From WTFV01 sp965200895 (GTDB lineage: Bacteria > Acidobacteriota > Vicinamibacteria > Vicinamibacterales > UBA8438): a stretch of DNA of 64,000 nucleotides. Below are positions 41,453-49,994 of this stretch, piece by piece. The notes beneath the pieces were generated by a model. That model was not told the origin of the DNA. It saw nothing but the letters and a program-made list of their open reading frames with translations, and searched no databases. Both the position numbers and the translations under genes were made by a program. The stretch covers positions 248,001 through 312,000 of the forward strand of contig CBDAVM010000001.1 in the NCBI GenBank assembly GCA_965200895.1, read 5' to 3'. How positions within the stretch are numbered: position 1 is the stretch's first letter; each line of letters begins with the position of its first letter.

Positions 41453-42595
41453 GCGGTCGGCACGCGTTCCCTCCTCCGTCCCCGGACCGACGAGCGGCGG
41501 AGGGAATCGCGCTGCGAATGGCTGCGTGGCGCGGACGATCACATCGTCCGAATCGGGGTCGACCGAGATGAAGCAGGCGGCGATTCCATGCGACTCGGCC
41601 CAGGCGATCCCCTCCAGGGGCCCCATCACGTACAGCGCCGTCGAAAGTATGTCCGCGACCAGGGCGTTCCCGTGCCACACGGTCACCGACGCCGACCGGC
41701 TGACCGGCCGCCCGCTGCGCGGGTCGATGAGGTGGCCGATGCGCACGCCGTCGTCGAGCCGGAGGTCGCGCTCGGACCCGCCGCTGGTGGCGAGCGAACC
41801 CGCCGCGAGAGACAGCTCGAGCACCGCCACGTCGCGCCGCGCCGGGTGCGCCACGCCCACGACCCACGGGCCGCCGGACGCTTCCCCGGAAACCGCCATC
41901 TGCCCGCCGAAGTCGATGCGCCAGGTCCCCGGCCGGCCGCGCTCGGCGGCCCGCACGCGGTCAAGCGCCTCGCCCTTGCCGAATGCGCCCGCGTCCAGGG
42001 TCACCGCCGCGCGCCGCGCGACGACACAGGAGTCCACGTCGAGCGCGAGATGCCCGAAACCGGCGGCGGCCCGCGCCGCCTCCAGTGCAGCGACGGTGGG
42101 ACGCCGGCCCGCGCCGCGCAGGTCCCAGGCCTCGATGAGACTGCCGATGGCCGGGTCGAAGGCGCCGCCCGTCGCCGCGCGCCAGGACGCCACACGGGCC
42201 AGCAGCCGGCAGGTCCGCACGGGCAGCGGCAGCGGCTCGCCCGGCGGCTGCCGGTTGACGGCGCTCAGGACGCTGTCCTGCCGCCACGTGCTCAGCTCCG
42301 CCTCGGTGTGCTCGACCACGCGGACCATGCGTTCCAGCTTCGCCAGCGCGGTCTCCCGATCCGCGGTCTCGGCGACGAACGTGGCCAACGTGCCCATGAG
42401 GAACACGGTGCGCTCGACGCGGACCGGCTCGGCGCCCGTGCCGGCCGGCAGGGGAGCCGCCGCCAGAACACTGGATGCGACCGCCAGCCACGACGGCAGC
42501 CACCGTACCGCACGGCGCACCACCAACCGGAGCCTGGCGGTGCGGACGGTGCGATCACGGCGATGCCGTCCGGCGTACGCCGCCGACGGGGTCAT
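41435..42595 (-). CDS. apbE: FAD:protein FMN transferase (ApbE)
   Basis: 386 aa with an Arg-rich N-terminus and hydrophobic leader. ApbE core motifs are VFLMGTLATF, TEAELSTWRQDSVLSAVNR, FDPAIGSLIEAWDL, LDAGAFGKGEALDR, WRIDFGGQMAVSG and IGHLIDPRSGRPV. It transfers FMN from FAD to a Thr/Ser of partner proteins outside the cytoplasm. The obvious partner is the FMN-binding protein two genes upstream. The start overlaps the preceding gene by ATGA. The last codons fall in a dispersed repeat. Confidence 0.93.
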   Translation of the reverse strand: MTPSAAYAGRHRRDRTVRTARLRLVVRRAVRWLPSWLAVASSVLAAAPLPAGTGAEPVRVERTVFLMGTLATFVAETADRETALAKLERMVRVVEHTEAELSTWRQDSVLSAVNRQPPGEPLPLPVRTCRLLARVASWRAATGGAFDPAIGSLIEAWDLRGAGRRPTVAALEAARAAAGFGHLALDVDSCVVARRAAVTLDAGAFGKGEALDRVRAAERGRPGTWRIDFGGQMAVSGEASGGPWVVGVAHPARRDVAVLELSLAAGSLATSGGSERDLRLDDGVRIGHLIDPRSGRPVSRSASVTVWHGNALVADILSTALYVMGPLEGIAWAESHGIAACFISVDPDSDDVIVRATQPFAARFPPPLVGPGTEEGTRADRQGSAP

Positions 42596-43140
42596 GGCGA
42601 CGGCCGCGCCGCATTCGGCTGGAGGGCTGACGGCAGCGCCGTCGGACGGGCCATCCCGGCAACGCGGTCGGCAGTCGCCTCACGCCGCTGGCGGCGGGCG
42701 GGGGTCCGGGCCGACGGCCCGGCAATCCGCCAGCCGTTGACCAGGTGGATGCCGTAGCCGACGACGAAGACGACGCTCGCCGCGACGTGCGTCCAGATGA
42801 AGAAGGTGATGAGGGCGGGCGTGGTCGCGACCTGGATGAGATAGCCGCTCAGCGCCATCACCGAGAAGCTCAGCAGCGACACCCACCCGGTCCGCCGGTT
42901 CGCCGGGTTCCGCGACCGGAGCTTGCCGAACGAGTGCGACCGGTACAGCATGCCGAAGAAGGCGACGAAGAACGGCGCCGCCACGACGTGGGCCGACAGC
43001 ATGGTCGGCTGCCACGGATGGTTGATGATGGCGAACGGGTCGTCGGTCGTCATGGCGTACTTCATGTACAGGTAGACGATCCCGGTCACCGTGACGATGA
43101 CGTGGAAGGTGTTGAAGCCCCGGCGCTCCCACCAGGTCAT
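42592..43140 (-). CDS. Four-helix membrane protein, b-type-cytochrome-like (DUF4405/b561-like)
   Basis: 182 aa. Four hydrophobic helices carry His residues at 13, 51, 118 and 132, spaced as in di-heme b-type membrane cytochromes (FHVIVTVTGIVYLYM; MLSAHVVAAPFFVAFFGM; SVMALSGYLIQVATTP; FFIWTHVAASVVFVVGYGIHLVNG). The protein could pass electrons across the membrane to the FMN-binding partner. It is locked into the operon by ATGA overlaps on both sides. Heme binding is inferred from His placement only. Confidence 0.75.
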   Translation of the reverse strand: MTWWERRGFNTFHVIVTVTGIVYLYMKYAMTTDDPFAIINHPWQPTMLSAHVVAAPFFVAFFGMLYRSHSFGKLRSRNPANRRTGWVSLLSFSVMALSGYLIQVATTPALITFFIWTHVAASVVFVVGYGIHLVNGWRIAGPSARTPARRQRREATADRVAGMARPTALPSALQPNAARPSP

Positions 43141-43730
43141 TGCGCGCCGCGCCCCCTGCGCAGCCGAGGCTCCTCCAGCACCTGGTCGAGGGCCAGCACG
43201 CGGCGCACCGCGGCGTTGACCGCGTGGGTCGTCAGCGTCCCCCCCGCGATGGGACGGATCGCACGGTGGATCGCGATGTCGTCACCGAGCGGTCGCTCGT
43301 AGTACTGTCGCTTCCACCGCTCGGGGGGCACATATTCGGGGGGCTCGAGGAAGGCGGTCACGTCGATGCGGCGCACCCGCCCGTCCGGTTCGAGCGAGAT
43401 GAGCAGGCTCTCGCGCTTGGTCCGCACCACGTGCGTGTCGACGTAGGCCCGGCCGACGACGACGCCGTTGCGCCGGGCGACGTAGCGGGCGTAGATGCGG
43501 GTCCGCACATCCTCGCGCGAGATCTCGGCGATCCGTTCCGCCTGCTCGCTCGTCAGATAGACGCGGTCCCCGCTGATGGCCGCACCCGCGAAGACCGCGT
43601 TCAGCGCCTCCTGGCGGGACACGACGCCGGGCTGTGCGGAGACGGCGCCGCCCGCAAGGACGAGCCCAGTCATCAGCGCGCCCGCGGCGCGCCTGCCTGC
43701 CACCCGCGCTGCGGTCGACTCCATCTCCAT
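43137..43730 (-). CDS. Exported FMN-binding-domain protein
   Basis: 197 aa from the ATG at 43730, with GGGAG upstream. The N-terminal signal/anchor is GRRAAGALMTGLVLAGGAVSA. The C-terminal IAGGTLTTHAVNAAV matches the flavin-attachment motif of PF04205 proteins (SGATxTS), with Thr165 as the candidate FMN acceptor. It is paralogous to 36082-36633. Its 3' end overlaps the cytochrome-like gene, and apbE follows. The order porin > FMN protein > cytochrome-like > ApbE supports an envelope electron-transfer role. Confidence 0.82.
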   Translation of the reverse strand: MEMESTAARVAGRRAAGALMTGLVLAGGAVSAQPGVVSRQEALNAVFAGAAISGDRVYLTSEQAERIAEISREDVRTRIYARYVARRNGVVVGRAYVDTHVVRTKRESLLISLEPDGRVRRIDVTAFLEPPEYVPPERWKRQYYERPLGDDIAIHRAIRPIAGGTLTTHAVNAAVRRVLALDQVLEEPRLRRGRGAQ

Positions 43731-43784
43731 GTTCGTGCTCTCCCTGGCTCCGCGTGGTCTGCGCGTGCGCCCGCGGCGCACGCC

Positions 43785-45164
43785 TCAGAACGCGTAGCCG
43801 ACGTTGAAGTTGAACTGGTTGACCCCGCTGTCCGCGGCGTTGTTCACCCACATGTGGTCCAGCTTGAAGACGACGCCCGGGGTCGGCTTCAGCTCGATGC
43901 CGAACGTCGTGTAGGTGTTGTTCTTCGACGGGTTGCGCGTGAAGCCGGCCGCGAGCGCCGCGTGGGTGTCGACCTTCTCGTAGCGGAGGTACGGCGTCAG
44001 CGCCACCTCGCCGGTCCCCGGCGCCTGCGACAGCAGGTCGTAGCCGAGCTGCACGTAGCCGCCCTGCATCTTCTCCGCCACGCCGCTGCTGCCCTCGAGG
44101 CCGAGCACCTGGTTCAGCATCGACGTGTCGTCGAGGCCCGCCCGCGCGAAGAGGGTGCGGAAGTCGAAGCCGCGCACCTGCGCCTGTGCATGCACGTCGA
44201 AGATGTTCGTCCGCACGCCGTAGTTGCGGTCGTCGACGACGATGTCGCCCTGTCCCGATCCGCCCGTGTAGAAGCTGGCGCCGAAGAAGACCCCCGGCGT
44301 CGGCGTGATGTCGAGACGACCGGTGAACGCCATGTCGCTCGCCTTGGCCTTGCCGCCCTTCTGCCGCCCGCCGCGCAGGCCGCTCGACGAGAAGGCGGAG
44401 CCGTTGAAGCCGTTGACCAAATAGGCGCGGAAGGCGACGTTCTCGAACGCGCCGTAGAAGCCGCCGCCGTTCTCGCGCCACGTCGTCGGGATGATGGCGC
44501 TCTCGGTCTTCGGACGCTCGGCCCCGATGAAGACCGTCGGCTCGTGGAACTCGTTGACCAGCCCCATGGGGATCAGCACCATGCCGGCGCGCACACCGAA
44601 GTTCGGCGTCGCCAGGTAGTCGACATAGGCGAACTCGACGAAGATCTCCTTCGCGTGCTCGACCTCGATCTCCGAGTTGAACAGCCACTTGTCGTTGAAC
44701 CGGTAACCCGTGTAGACGATGGCGCGCAGGTAGTCGAACGTCGTCTGCTTGCTCCCGGCGTAGTTCTCGTACAGCGCCTCGCCGTAGCCGGCGATCGACA
44801 CGCCCGAGTCGATCTCGTAGGTCGCCGCGGCGGACGGCGCCAGACCGAGCGCGCGGGCCTGATCGACCGTCACCTCGTTCTCGGGCTCGCCGCTGCGCAG
44901 GCGCTCGAGCTCCTCGGCCAGCAACTCGATCCGCCGCTCGAGCTCCTCGACGTCGACCTCCTGCTCTTCCGCCTCACCTTCGGCGGCCTCGGGCTCGCCG
45001 CCGACCGCAGGCGCCTCGGGCTCGCCGCCGGCCCCGGCGGCCTCCGCCGACTCCGCCTCCCCGGCCGCCTCGGGTCCGGCGGCGACGGTCGGGGCCGCGC
45101 CCGACCCGGCCAGAAACACGGCCACCAACGCGGCCAGCACGAGAGAAGAACGTCCGACTGCCAT
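43785..45164 (-). CDS. OprO/OprP-like outer-membrane porin with coiled-coil N-terminus
   Basis: 459 aa. The ATG at 45164 is preceded by GGAGG. After the signal peptide there is an Ala/Glu/Pro-rich stretch, a short coiled coil (DVEELERRIELLAEELERLRSG), then a beta-barrel with alternating aromatic strands, IAGYGEALYENYAG near the start and the terminal strand FNFNVGYAF ending in Phe, as outer-membrane proteins do. It resembles the phosphate-selective porin fold without a clear substrate. It is the first gene of the FMN/ApbE operon, 55 bp before the next start. An elaborate promoter lies about 265 bp upstream. Confidence 0.85.
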   Translation of the reverse strand: MAVGRSSLVLAALVAVFLAGSGAAPTVAAGPEAAGEAESAEAAGAGGEPEAPAVGGEPEAAEGEAEEQEVDVEELERRIELLAEELERLRSGEPENEVTVDQARALGLAPSAAATYEIDSGVSIAGYGEALYENYAGSKQTTFDYLRAIVYTGYRFNDKWLFNSEIEVEHAKEIFVEFAYVDYLATPNFGVRAGMVLIPMGLVNEFHEPTVFIGAERPKTESAIIPTTWRENGGGFYGAFENVAFRAYLVNGFNGSAFSSSGLRGGRQKGGKAKASDMAFTGRLDITPTPGVFFGASFYTGGSGQGDIVVDDRNYGVRTNIFDVHAQAQVRGFDFRTLFARAGLDDTSMLNQVLGLEGSSGVAEKMQGGYVQLGYDLLSQAPGTGEVALTPYLRYEKVDTHAALAAGFTRNPSKNNTYTTFGIELKPTPGVVFKLDHMWVNNAADSGVNQFNFNVGYAF

Positions 45165-45398
45165 CACGCCACCTCCATCACGAATGCGGTTGCGTGGCGC
45201 GGGGCAGGCCCCTAGAATGGGATCGCTGCAACGTACCGCACGCCGTGCAACCAGGGCTTGGGAACCGCGGGGCGAGCGTTCAGCAGGCCCGCCCGGTGTT
45301 GGCCGCACCGGGCGGGCCGCCTTGTGTCCTTTCCTTCCCGAACGCCCCCTTTGGGACACGTCCCGGCTCGGGGAGCGTCTCCCCGTGCAGAGGCCAAA

Positions 45399-45478
45399 TG
45401 AGATCAAATCTCAGTTGGCGAGTGGGACTATATATCCGACCAATCCGGTCGGTCAAGAAGAACTGAGATTTCGTCTCA
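45399..45478 (-). promoter_or_regulatory. Promoter with nested operator-like dyads for the porin/FMN/ApbE operon
   Basis: The minus strand has TTGACC (45456-45451), a 16-bp spacer and TATATA (45434-45429). An inverted repeat CCGACC-AATCC-GGTCGG (45436-45452) fills the spacer, a typical repressor site. Two further dyads, TGAGATCAAATCTCA (45399-45413) and TGAGATTTCGTCTCA (45464-45478), flank it with centres 65 bp apart. The broken kelch gene diverges on the other side, so the region may have been a bidirectional control region. Confidence 0.65.
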
Positions 45479-45577
45479 CCAGCGGCGATCCGAGCGACGG
45501 TTCCGACCGGCGCGGGCTCCCGGGGAGCTGCCTCTGCCCGTGGCCCGTGGCGCCGACGATCCGCCACGGCCTGCCCG

Positions 45578-46345
45578 GTGGACCGGCCGCCCGCCTCGAC
45601 GAATCGCTCCGAACCGCCCTCCCGCCGCCGACGCATCCTGTCCGCGGTCGCCGCGCTGGCCGTCTCGGTGGCCGGCGGGGGTGACGCCGGCAACCGCATT
45701 GCCGTTGCGGCGTTCGCACAGTCCCCGCTGTCGCAGCCGGCGCCGACGCCGACCGCGCCGCCCCTGCCCGCGGCGGCGCCGGACGTATCGGCGGCCCGGA
45801 TCGGCGACGTGCTGTACGTGCATGCAGGCGAGCAACAGCCCGCCGGCGGCGGCGCGGCGCTCCACGCGCTCGCGCCGGGTGCGGCGTCCTGGACGACGGT
45901 CTGGAGCGGCCCTGCCGTGCGCGGCGCCGCACTCGTCGGCGACGGCGCGCAGCTCTACCGGGTCGGGGGCGCCGAGGGCACCGGCGACCGTTCGGCCCGC
46001 CCCGACCTGGAGCGGTGGGAGCCGACCGACCGACGATGGGTCGGCCTGACCCCGATGCCCGCAGGCCGGACCGACCATGCGGCGGTGGTCGTCGGGCGAC
46101 AGCTCTGGTCATCGGCGGCTGGGCGCCCTCGACGACGGCCACGGGCCTCGGAGCGCGCCTGCGCACGCCCGCCGTCCCGCAGGAGGACTGGCGCGATGCG
46201 ATCCTCGTCGCCGACCTCGACGCGGATCCGGTGTCCTGGACGGTGGCCGGGACCGCATCCCTGCGTCTGCACTCCCTCGCCGCCGCCGGCCACGGAGACG
46301 ACATCCGGGTGGCCGTGGGCATGACCCCCGACGGGCCGGGACGAA
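45578..46345 (+). pseudogene. Kelch-repeat secreted protein, frameshifted and truncated
   Basis: It starts with a signal-like N-terminus (ILSAVAALAVSVAGG) and kelch blades (DVLYVHAGEQ, PDLERWEPTDRRWVGLTPMPAGRTDHAAVVVGRQLW). At about 46105 the frame is lost: restoring one G in CTCTGGTCATC gives QLWVIGGWAP, and the sequence continues in the next frame (ALVIGGWAPSTTATGLG...WTVAGTASLRLHSL). At about 46342 it runs without a break into a methyltransferase fragment. So there is one single-base deletion plus a fusion junction. Confidence 0.7.
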
Positions 46346-46837
46346 CCGCGGCGCACGATGGTCGCCGCGTCGGTCCTCGACAGCGCGTGGATGGACGCCG
46401 TGGAGGCGACCGGCGGGCCGTGAATGTTCGTGGCCGAGGCGGTGCTGCCCTACCTCGACGCGCCCGCCGCGCAAGGCGCCATCGTCAACATCGCCGCGCG
46501 CTTCCCCGGCGCCCGCATCGCCTTCGACACCACGGCGGCGCGGATGGTCGACACCCAGCATCGGCACGACGCGATGCGGCACATGTCGCGGGCGAGCTGG
46601 TTCCGCTGGAAGTGCGACGACCCGCGCGAAATCGAGTCGTGGGCGGGCGCCAACCTGCGGCTCACGGCGTCGAAGACGTTCCTCGACGCCGACCGCGACC
46701 TGGTGGACCGGCTGCCGTTGCTGCTGCGCCTGACCGCGCGCTATGCGCCGCTGCTGCTGCGGCGACGGGCTTCCGCGTATCGCCTGAATCTGGCCACGGT
46801 TGAAGTCGGCGCGCAAGCCGCGGCGGACGGCGCTTGA
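46342..46837 (+). pseudogene. Truncated near-identical copy of the SAM methyltransferase gene
   Basis: About 490 bp are roughly 99% identical to 48288-48780 (I count about six differences). The first third of the gene is missing. One difference turns TGG (Trp) into TGA at about 46420, so the fragment cannot be read through. The junction with the kelch gene lies in shared GACGAACCGCGGCGC. This is a recent segmental duplication that fused to another gene. Confidence 0.88.
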
Positions 46838-46876
46838 CGCGGGCGCAGTCGTCTGGTGTCTAATGGGATCGTCATC

Positions 46877-47161
46877 ATGGTGCCGCTGAAGCGGGTAGCA
46901 ACGGTCACGGCTGCGCTGCTGGCGCTGGCGGCGCTCGTTGCGACGAGCAGCGCCTGGCACGAACACCCTCTCGGCTCGCAGGACGCCGACCAGACCAACT
47001 GCGACGCCTGTCACCTGCGGCAGTTGTCGGTTGTCGAGACCGACAGCCCCCCCGCGCCTTCCGCGCCTGATCTCGTCGCGCACGGCGTGCCGTCCGTCCG
47101 TCCGCGGGCCGGACGGGACGCCGGCATCGACATCCAACCGACGCGCGGCCCGCCCGCCTAG
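46877..47161 (+). CDS. Small secreted protein with a CxxCH motif
   Basis: 94 aa from the ATG at 46877 (MVPLKRVATVTAALLALAAL). The signal peptide is followed by a short mature part with TNCDACHLRQLSV and a Pro-rich tail. CxxCH could bind one heme c or a metal; the pattern also resembles short proteins seen near metal or TonB transport genes. No specific family is assigned. It is the only intact frame among fragments. No clear Shine-Dalgarno. Confidence 0.5.
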   Translation: MVPLKRVATVTAALLALAALVATSSAWHEHPLGSQDADQTNCDACHLRQLSVVETDSPPAPSAPDLVAHGVPSVRPRAGRDAGIDIQPTRGPPA

Positions 47162-47445
47162 TTCCCCGTCCCGTTCGTTCACGACCCACACGCACCTCGC
47201 GACGCCGCGCTGCGCCAGCAGCTCGGGCGCGCACACCGGCGGCGCTGCGCAGCGCGGCGACGCGGCCCACCGGTTTCAAGCCGGCCGGCGTCGCGCGCTC
47301 CCCGTGGATGTTCGTGGCCGAACGGTGTGCAACGCGGACCGCCCGCCGCTGCTGCAGTGGCGGGCATCCGCACATGGGATCACTCTGGCGACGGGCTGCA
47401 GGCGCGCAAGCCGCGACCGACGGCCGAGGAACTGAAGACGGCATC

Positions 47446-47921
47446 ATGAACAAGCTCGGACTCTCGACGAAATCCGGACTCCCGTCAGCGCTGGCGGCGG
47501 CCTGCCTGCTGGCCCTGCCGCTGCCGGCGCTGGCCCAGGACCGGCTCTCTCCGGCACCGTGGCCGACCGGACCGGCGGCGTGCTGCCGGGCGTGACCGTC
47601 GAAGCGGCTGGCCCCGGGCTGGCGGGCGGCTCGCGGACGACGGTCAGCGACGGCGCCGGACGCTACACCCTCGACGGGTTGCCGGCCGGCGACTACACGG
47701 TCTCATTCACCCTGTCCGGCTTCGAGACGCTGCAACGCGGCGGCGTCGCCGTGGACGCGGCCGAACCGGTCGAGCTGGCCCGGAACACGCTGACCGGCTC
47801 GGAACGCCTCTACGGCGTCGCTGCCGTGGACGGCGCCCTGCTGCTCAGAACCGGCCGCGAGTTGATCCGGATCGGGCTGGCGATACAAGTGAACCGCAGC
47901 GGTTGGGTGCGCCCGGCATGA
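47446..47921 (+). pseudogene. Carboxypeptidase-regulatory-like N-terminus of a TonB-receptor-type protein, frameshifted chimera
   Basis: ATG 47446 gives a signal peptide (MNKLGLSTKSGLPSALAAAC...PLPALAQDRLS). At about 47550 the frame must shift to continue as GTVADRTGGVLPGVTVEAAG...TVSDGAGRYTLDGLPAGDYTVSFTLSGFETL, a CarboxypepD_reg domain of the kind that precedes Oar/SusC-like receptors. After VELARNTLT the text becomes unrelated (GSERLYGVAAVDGALLLRTGREL), resembling the end of a propeller protein. The plug and barrel are absent. It runs into the start of the methyltransferase gene. Confidence 0.65.
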
Positions 47922-48805
47922 CGAATCCCATCCAGGTGGAGCTCGGCCCGGTGCAGGAGACCCTGCTGATTCCGCTATTCGCCCGCGCCCGGGAGACCGA
48001 TCGGCCGAACGGCCTGCTGCGTGACGAACGGGCGCGCGACATCGTGCGCACGCTCGACTACGACTTCTCGAAGTGGGAAGGCGGACCGAGCCTGAAGGGT
48101 GCGATGCTGCGCGCGCGGATGTTCGACCGCTACGTCGAGGACTTCCTGGCGGCGCACCCTGCCGGCACCGTCGTCGAGATCGGCTGCGGCCTCGACACCC
48201 GCTTCGACCGTCTCGACAACGGCCGGCTGCGCTGGTTCGACCTCGACCTGCCAGACACCATCGCCCTCCGCCGGCGCTTCTTCGCCGACGAACCGCGGCG
48301 CACGATGGTCGCCGCGTCGGTCCTCGACAGCGCGTGGATGGACGCCGTGGAGGCGACCGGCGGGCCGTGGATGTTCGTGGCCGAGGCGGTGCTGCCCTAC
48401 CTCGACGCGCCCGCCGCGCAAGGCGCCATCGTCAACATCGCCGCGCGCTTCCCCGGCGCCCGCATCGCCTTCGACACCACGGCGGCGCGGATGGTCGACA
48501 CCCAGCATCGGCACGACGCGATGCGGCACATGCCGCGGGCGAGCTGGTTCCGCTGGAAGTGCGACGACCCGCGCGAAATCGAGTCGTGGTCGGGCGCCAA
48601 CCTGCGGCTCACGGCGTCGAAGACGTTCCTCGACGCCGACCGCGACCTGGTGGACCGGCTGCCGTTGCTGCTGCGCCTGACCGCGCGCTATGCGCCGCTG
48701 CTGCTGCGGCGGCGGGCTTCCGCGTATCGCCTGAATCTGGCCACGGTCGAAGTCGGCGCGCAAGCCGCTGCGGACGGCGGAAGAACAGGGGAAACGACGG
48801 CATGA
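47918..48805 (+). CDS. Class I SAM-dependent methyltransferase (leucine carboxyl methyltransferase-like)
   Basis: 295 aa from the ATG at 47918 (MTNPIQVELGPVQETLL). The SAM-binding motif is VVEIGCGLDTRFDRL, followed by WFDLDLPDTIALRRRFF; PWMFVAEAVLPYLD and the terminal LNLATVEVG fit the LCM/PKS O-methyltransferase family. It probably O-methylates a small molecule; the substrate is unknown. It is full length, unlike the copy at 46342-46837. It sits among gene fragments, so it may be a recently arrived or duplicated cargo gene. Confidence 0.85.
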   Translation: MTNPIQVELGPVQETLLIPLFARARETDRPNGLLRDERARDIVRTLDYDFSKWEGGPSLKGAMLRARMFDRYVEDFLAAHPAGTVVEIGCGLDTRFDRLDNGRLRWFDLDLPDTIALRRRFFADEPRRTMVAASVLDSAWMDAVEATGGPWMFVAEAVLPYLDAPAAQGAIVNIAARFPGARIAFDTTAARMVDTQHRHDAMRHMPRASWFRWKCDDPREIESWSGANLRLTASKTFLDADRDLVDRLPLLLRLTARYAPLLLRRRASAYRLNLATVEVGAQAAADGGRTGETTA

Positions 48806-48951
48806 CGATCGCTCGCGAATCGCGGGGCCGCGAGCGGCGGGAGAAGAGGCCACGTTCCGCCTCTGGTTGACGGCCAGACGGCCGGCTCGCCGTCGGGCAG
48901 CCGGCGTGCGAGCCGCGGCGGGCGGAAGAGGAACAGTGATTACGACATCAT

Positions 48952-49128
48952 GACGAAACCTGGACGTTCGACGAAGCCCGGGCTCTCGTTGGCGACCGGC
49001 CTGCACGCCTGGGGCGTCAAGCTGCTGGACGACGACTACGAGATCGGGCGGGATGTTCGGACGGCCCGGCGCCTGCGGGCGCGTCGGCGGCCCGCGCACG
49101 GTCCGACTCGGCACGGATTCGGCGGGTA
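48952..49128 (+). pseudogene. Chimeric gene fragment with repeated signal-like header
   Basis: The frame MTKPGRSTKPGLSLATGL resembles the header of the fragment at 47446 (MNKLGLSTKSGLPSALA), then becomes LHAWGVKLLDDDYEIGRDVRTARRLR and stops. I recognise no function. The 150 bp before it (48806-48951) holds only short Arg-rich frames and nothing I can support. Confidence 0.4.
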
Positions 49129-49153
49129 GCCAGACCGGCGGCTGGAGCACACC

Positions 49154-49828
49154 ATGACAAGCACCATCGAAGGCCTGCAAGTCACGCGGCTGACGAAAAC
49201 CTACCCCGGCAACATCCGCGCCCTCGACAACGTTGACCTGACGGTGGAGTCGGGCCTCTACGGTCTGCTCGGCCCGAACGGCGCGGGCAAGAGCACCCTG
49301 ATGCGGACCCTCGCCACGCTGCAGAAGCCCGACAGCGGGTCGATCACGCTCGACGGGGTCGACGCGCTCGCCGACCCCGACTACGTGCGCCGGCGGCTGG
49401 GCTACCTGCCGCAGCAGATCGGCACCTACCCGACCGTCACGGGTCGCCAACTCCTCGAGCGCTTCGCCTGGCTGAAGGGGAGGACCGACAAGACCGAGCG
49501 GCGGCGCGAGGTGGCGCAGCTTCTCGAGCGCGTGAACCTGCGGGCCGACGCCGACCGCGCCGTCGCCACCTACTCGGGCGGCATGCTGCGCCGGTTCGGC
49601 ATCGCCCTCGCCCTCGCCGGCAGCCCGCGCCTGCTCATCGTCGACGAGCCGACGGCGGGCCTCGACCCGGCGGAGCGCAGCCGCTTCGACGACGACGGCC
49701 GCGGGCGGCGGCGGGTCGGCCCGACGCCGGCGACGGTCGAGCCGGACGCGCCGTTCACGCTGATCGACACCCGGCCGTCGTTCGAGCGGTCGCCGAGCGA
49801 CAACGTCTGGCGGGGCGGGAACGACTGA
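49154..49828 (+). pseudogene. ABC transporter ATP-binding protein, C-terminally truncated and chimeric
   Basis: 224 aa. Walker A is GPNGAGKST, the signature is YSGGMLRRFG, and Walker B is LLIVDEPTAGLDPAER. After AERSRF (about residue 180) homology stops; the D-loop continuation and the H-loop His are missing, and an unrelated tail (TLIDTRPSFERSPSDN...) follows. A similar tail motif recurs at about 53215 (VLIDAWSSFERV). Without the H-loop the protein should be inactive as an ATPase. No permease of its type is adjacent. Confidence 0.7.
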
Positions 49829-49994
49829 CGGAGGCGTTGTCGTGCCTCACCGTCCCGGGCAGTCGCGGGAAGGAGATCGAGCCATGCCATCGACACATCA
49901 ATTTGTTCCTTTCGGGTCCGCGCGCCTCCCCGACGCGCCTCATGCCGGCGCCACCGGCCGAGTTCGGCGCGATCCCGAGAGATCGCGCCCGGCA

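Noticed and set aside
45195..45577. A gene in the region upstream of the porin
   Set aside because: Frames here are short, have no domain or Shine-Dalgarno, and overlap the promoter and dyad region.
49884..49994. Upstream ATG for the substrate-binding lipoprotein, with a better Shine-Dalgarno
   Set aside because: It would place 37 non-hydrophobic residues before the lipoprotein signal. Kept only as an alternative start.
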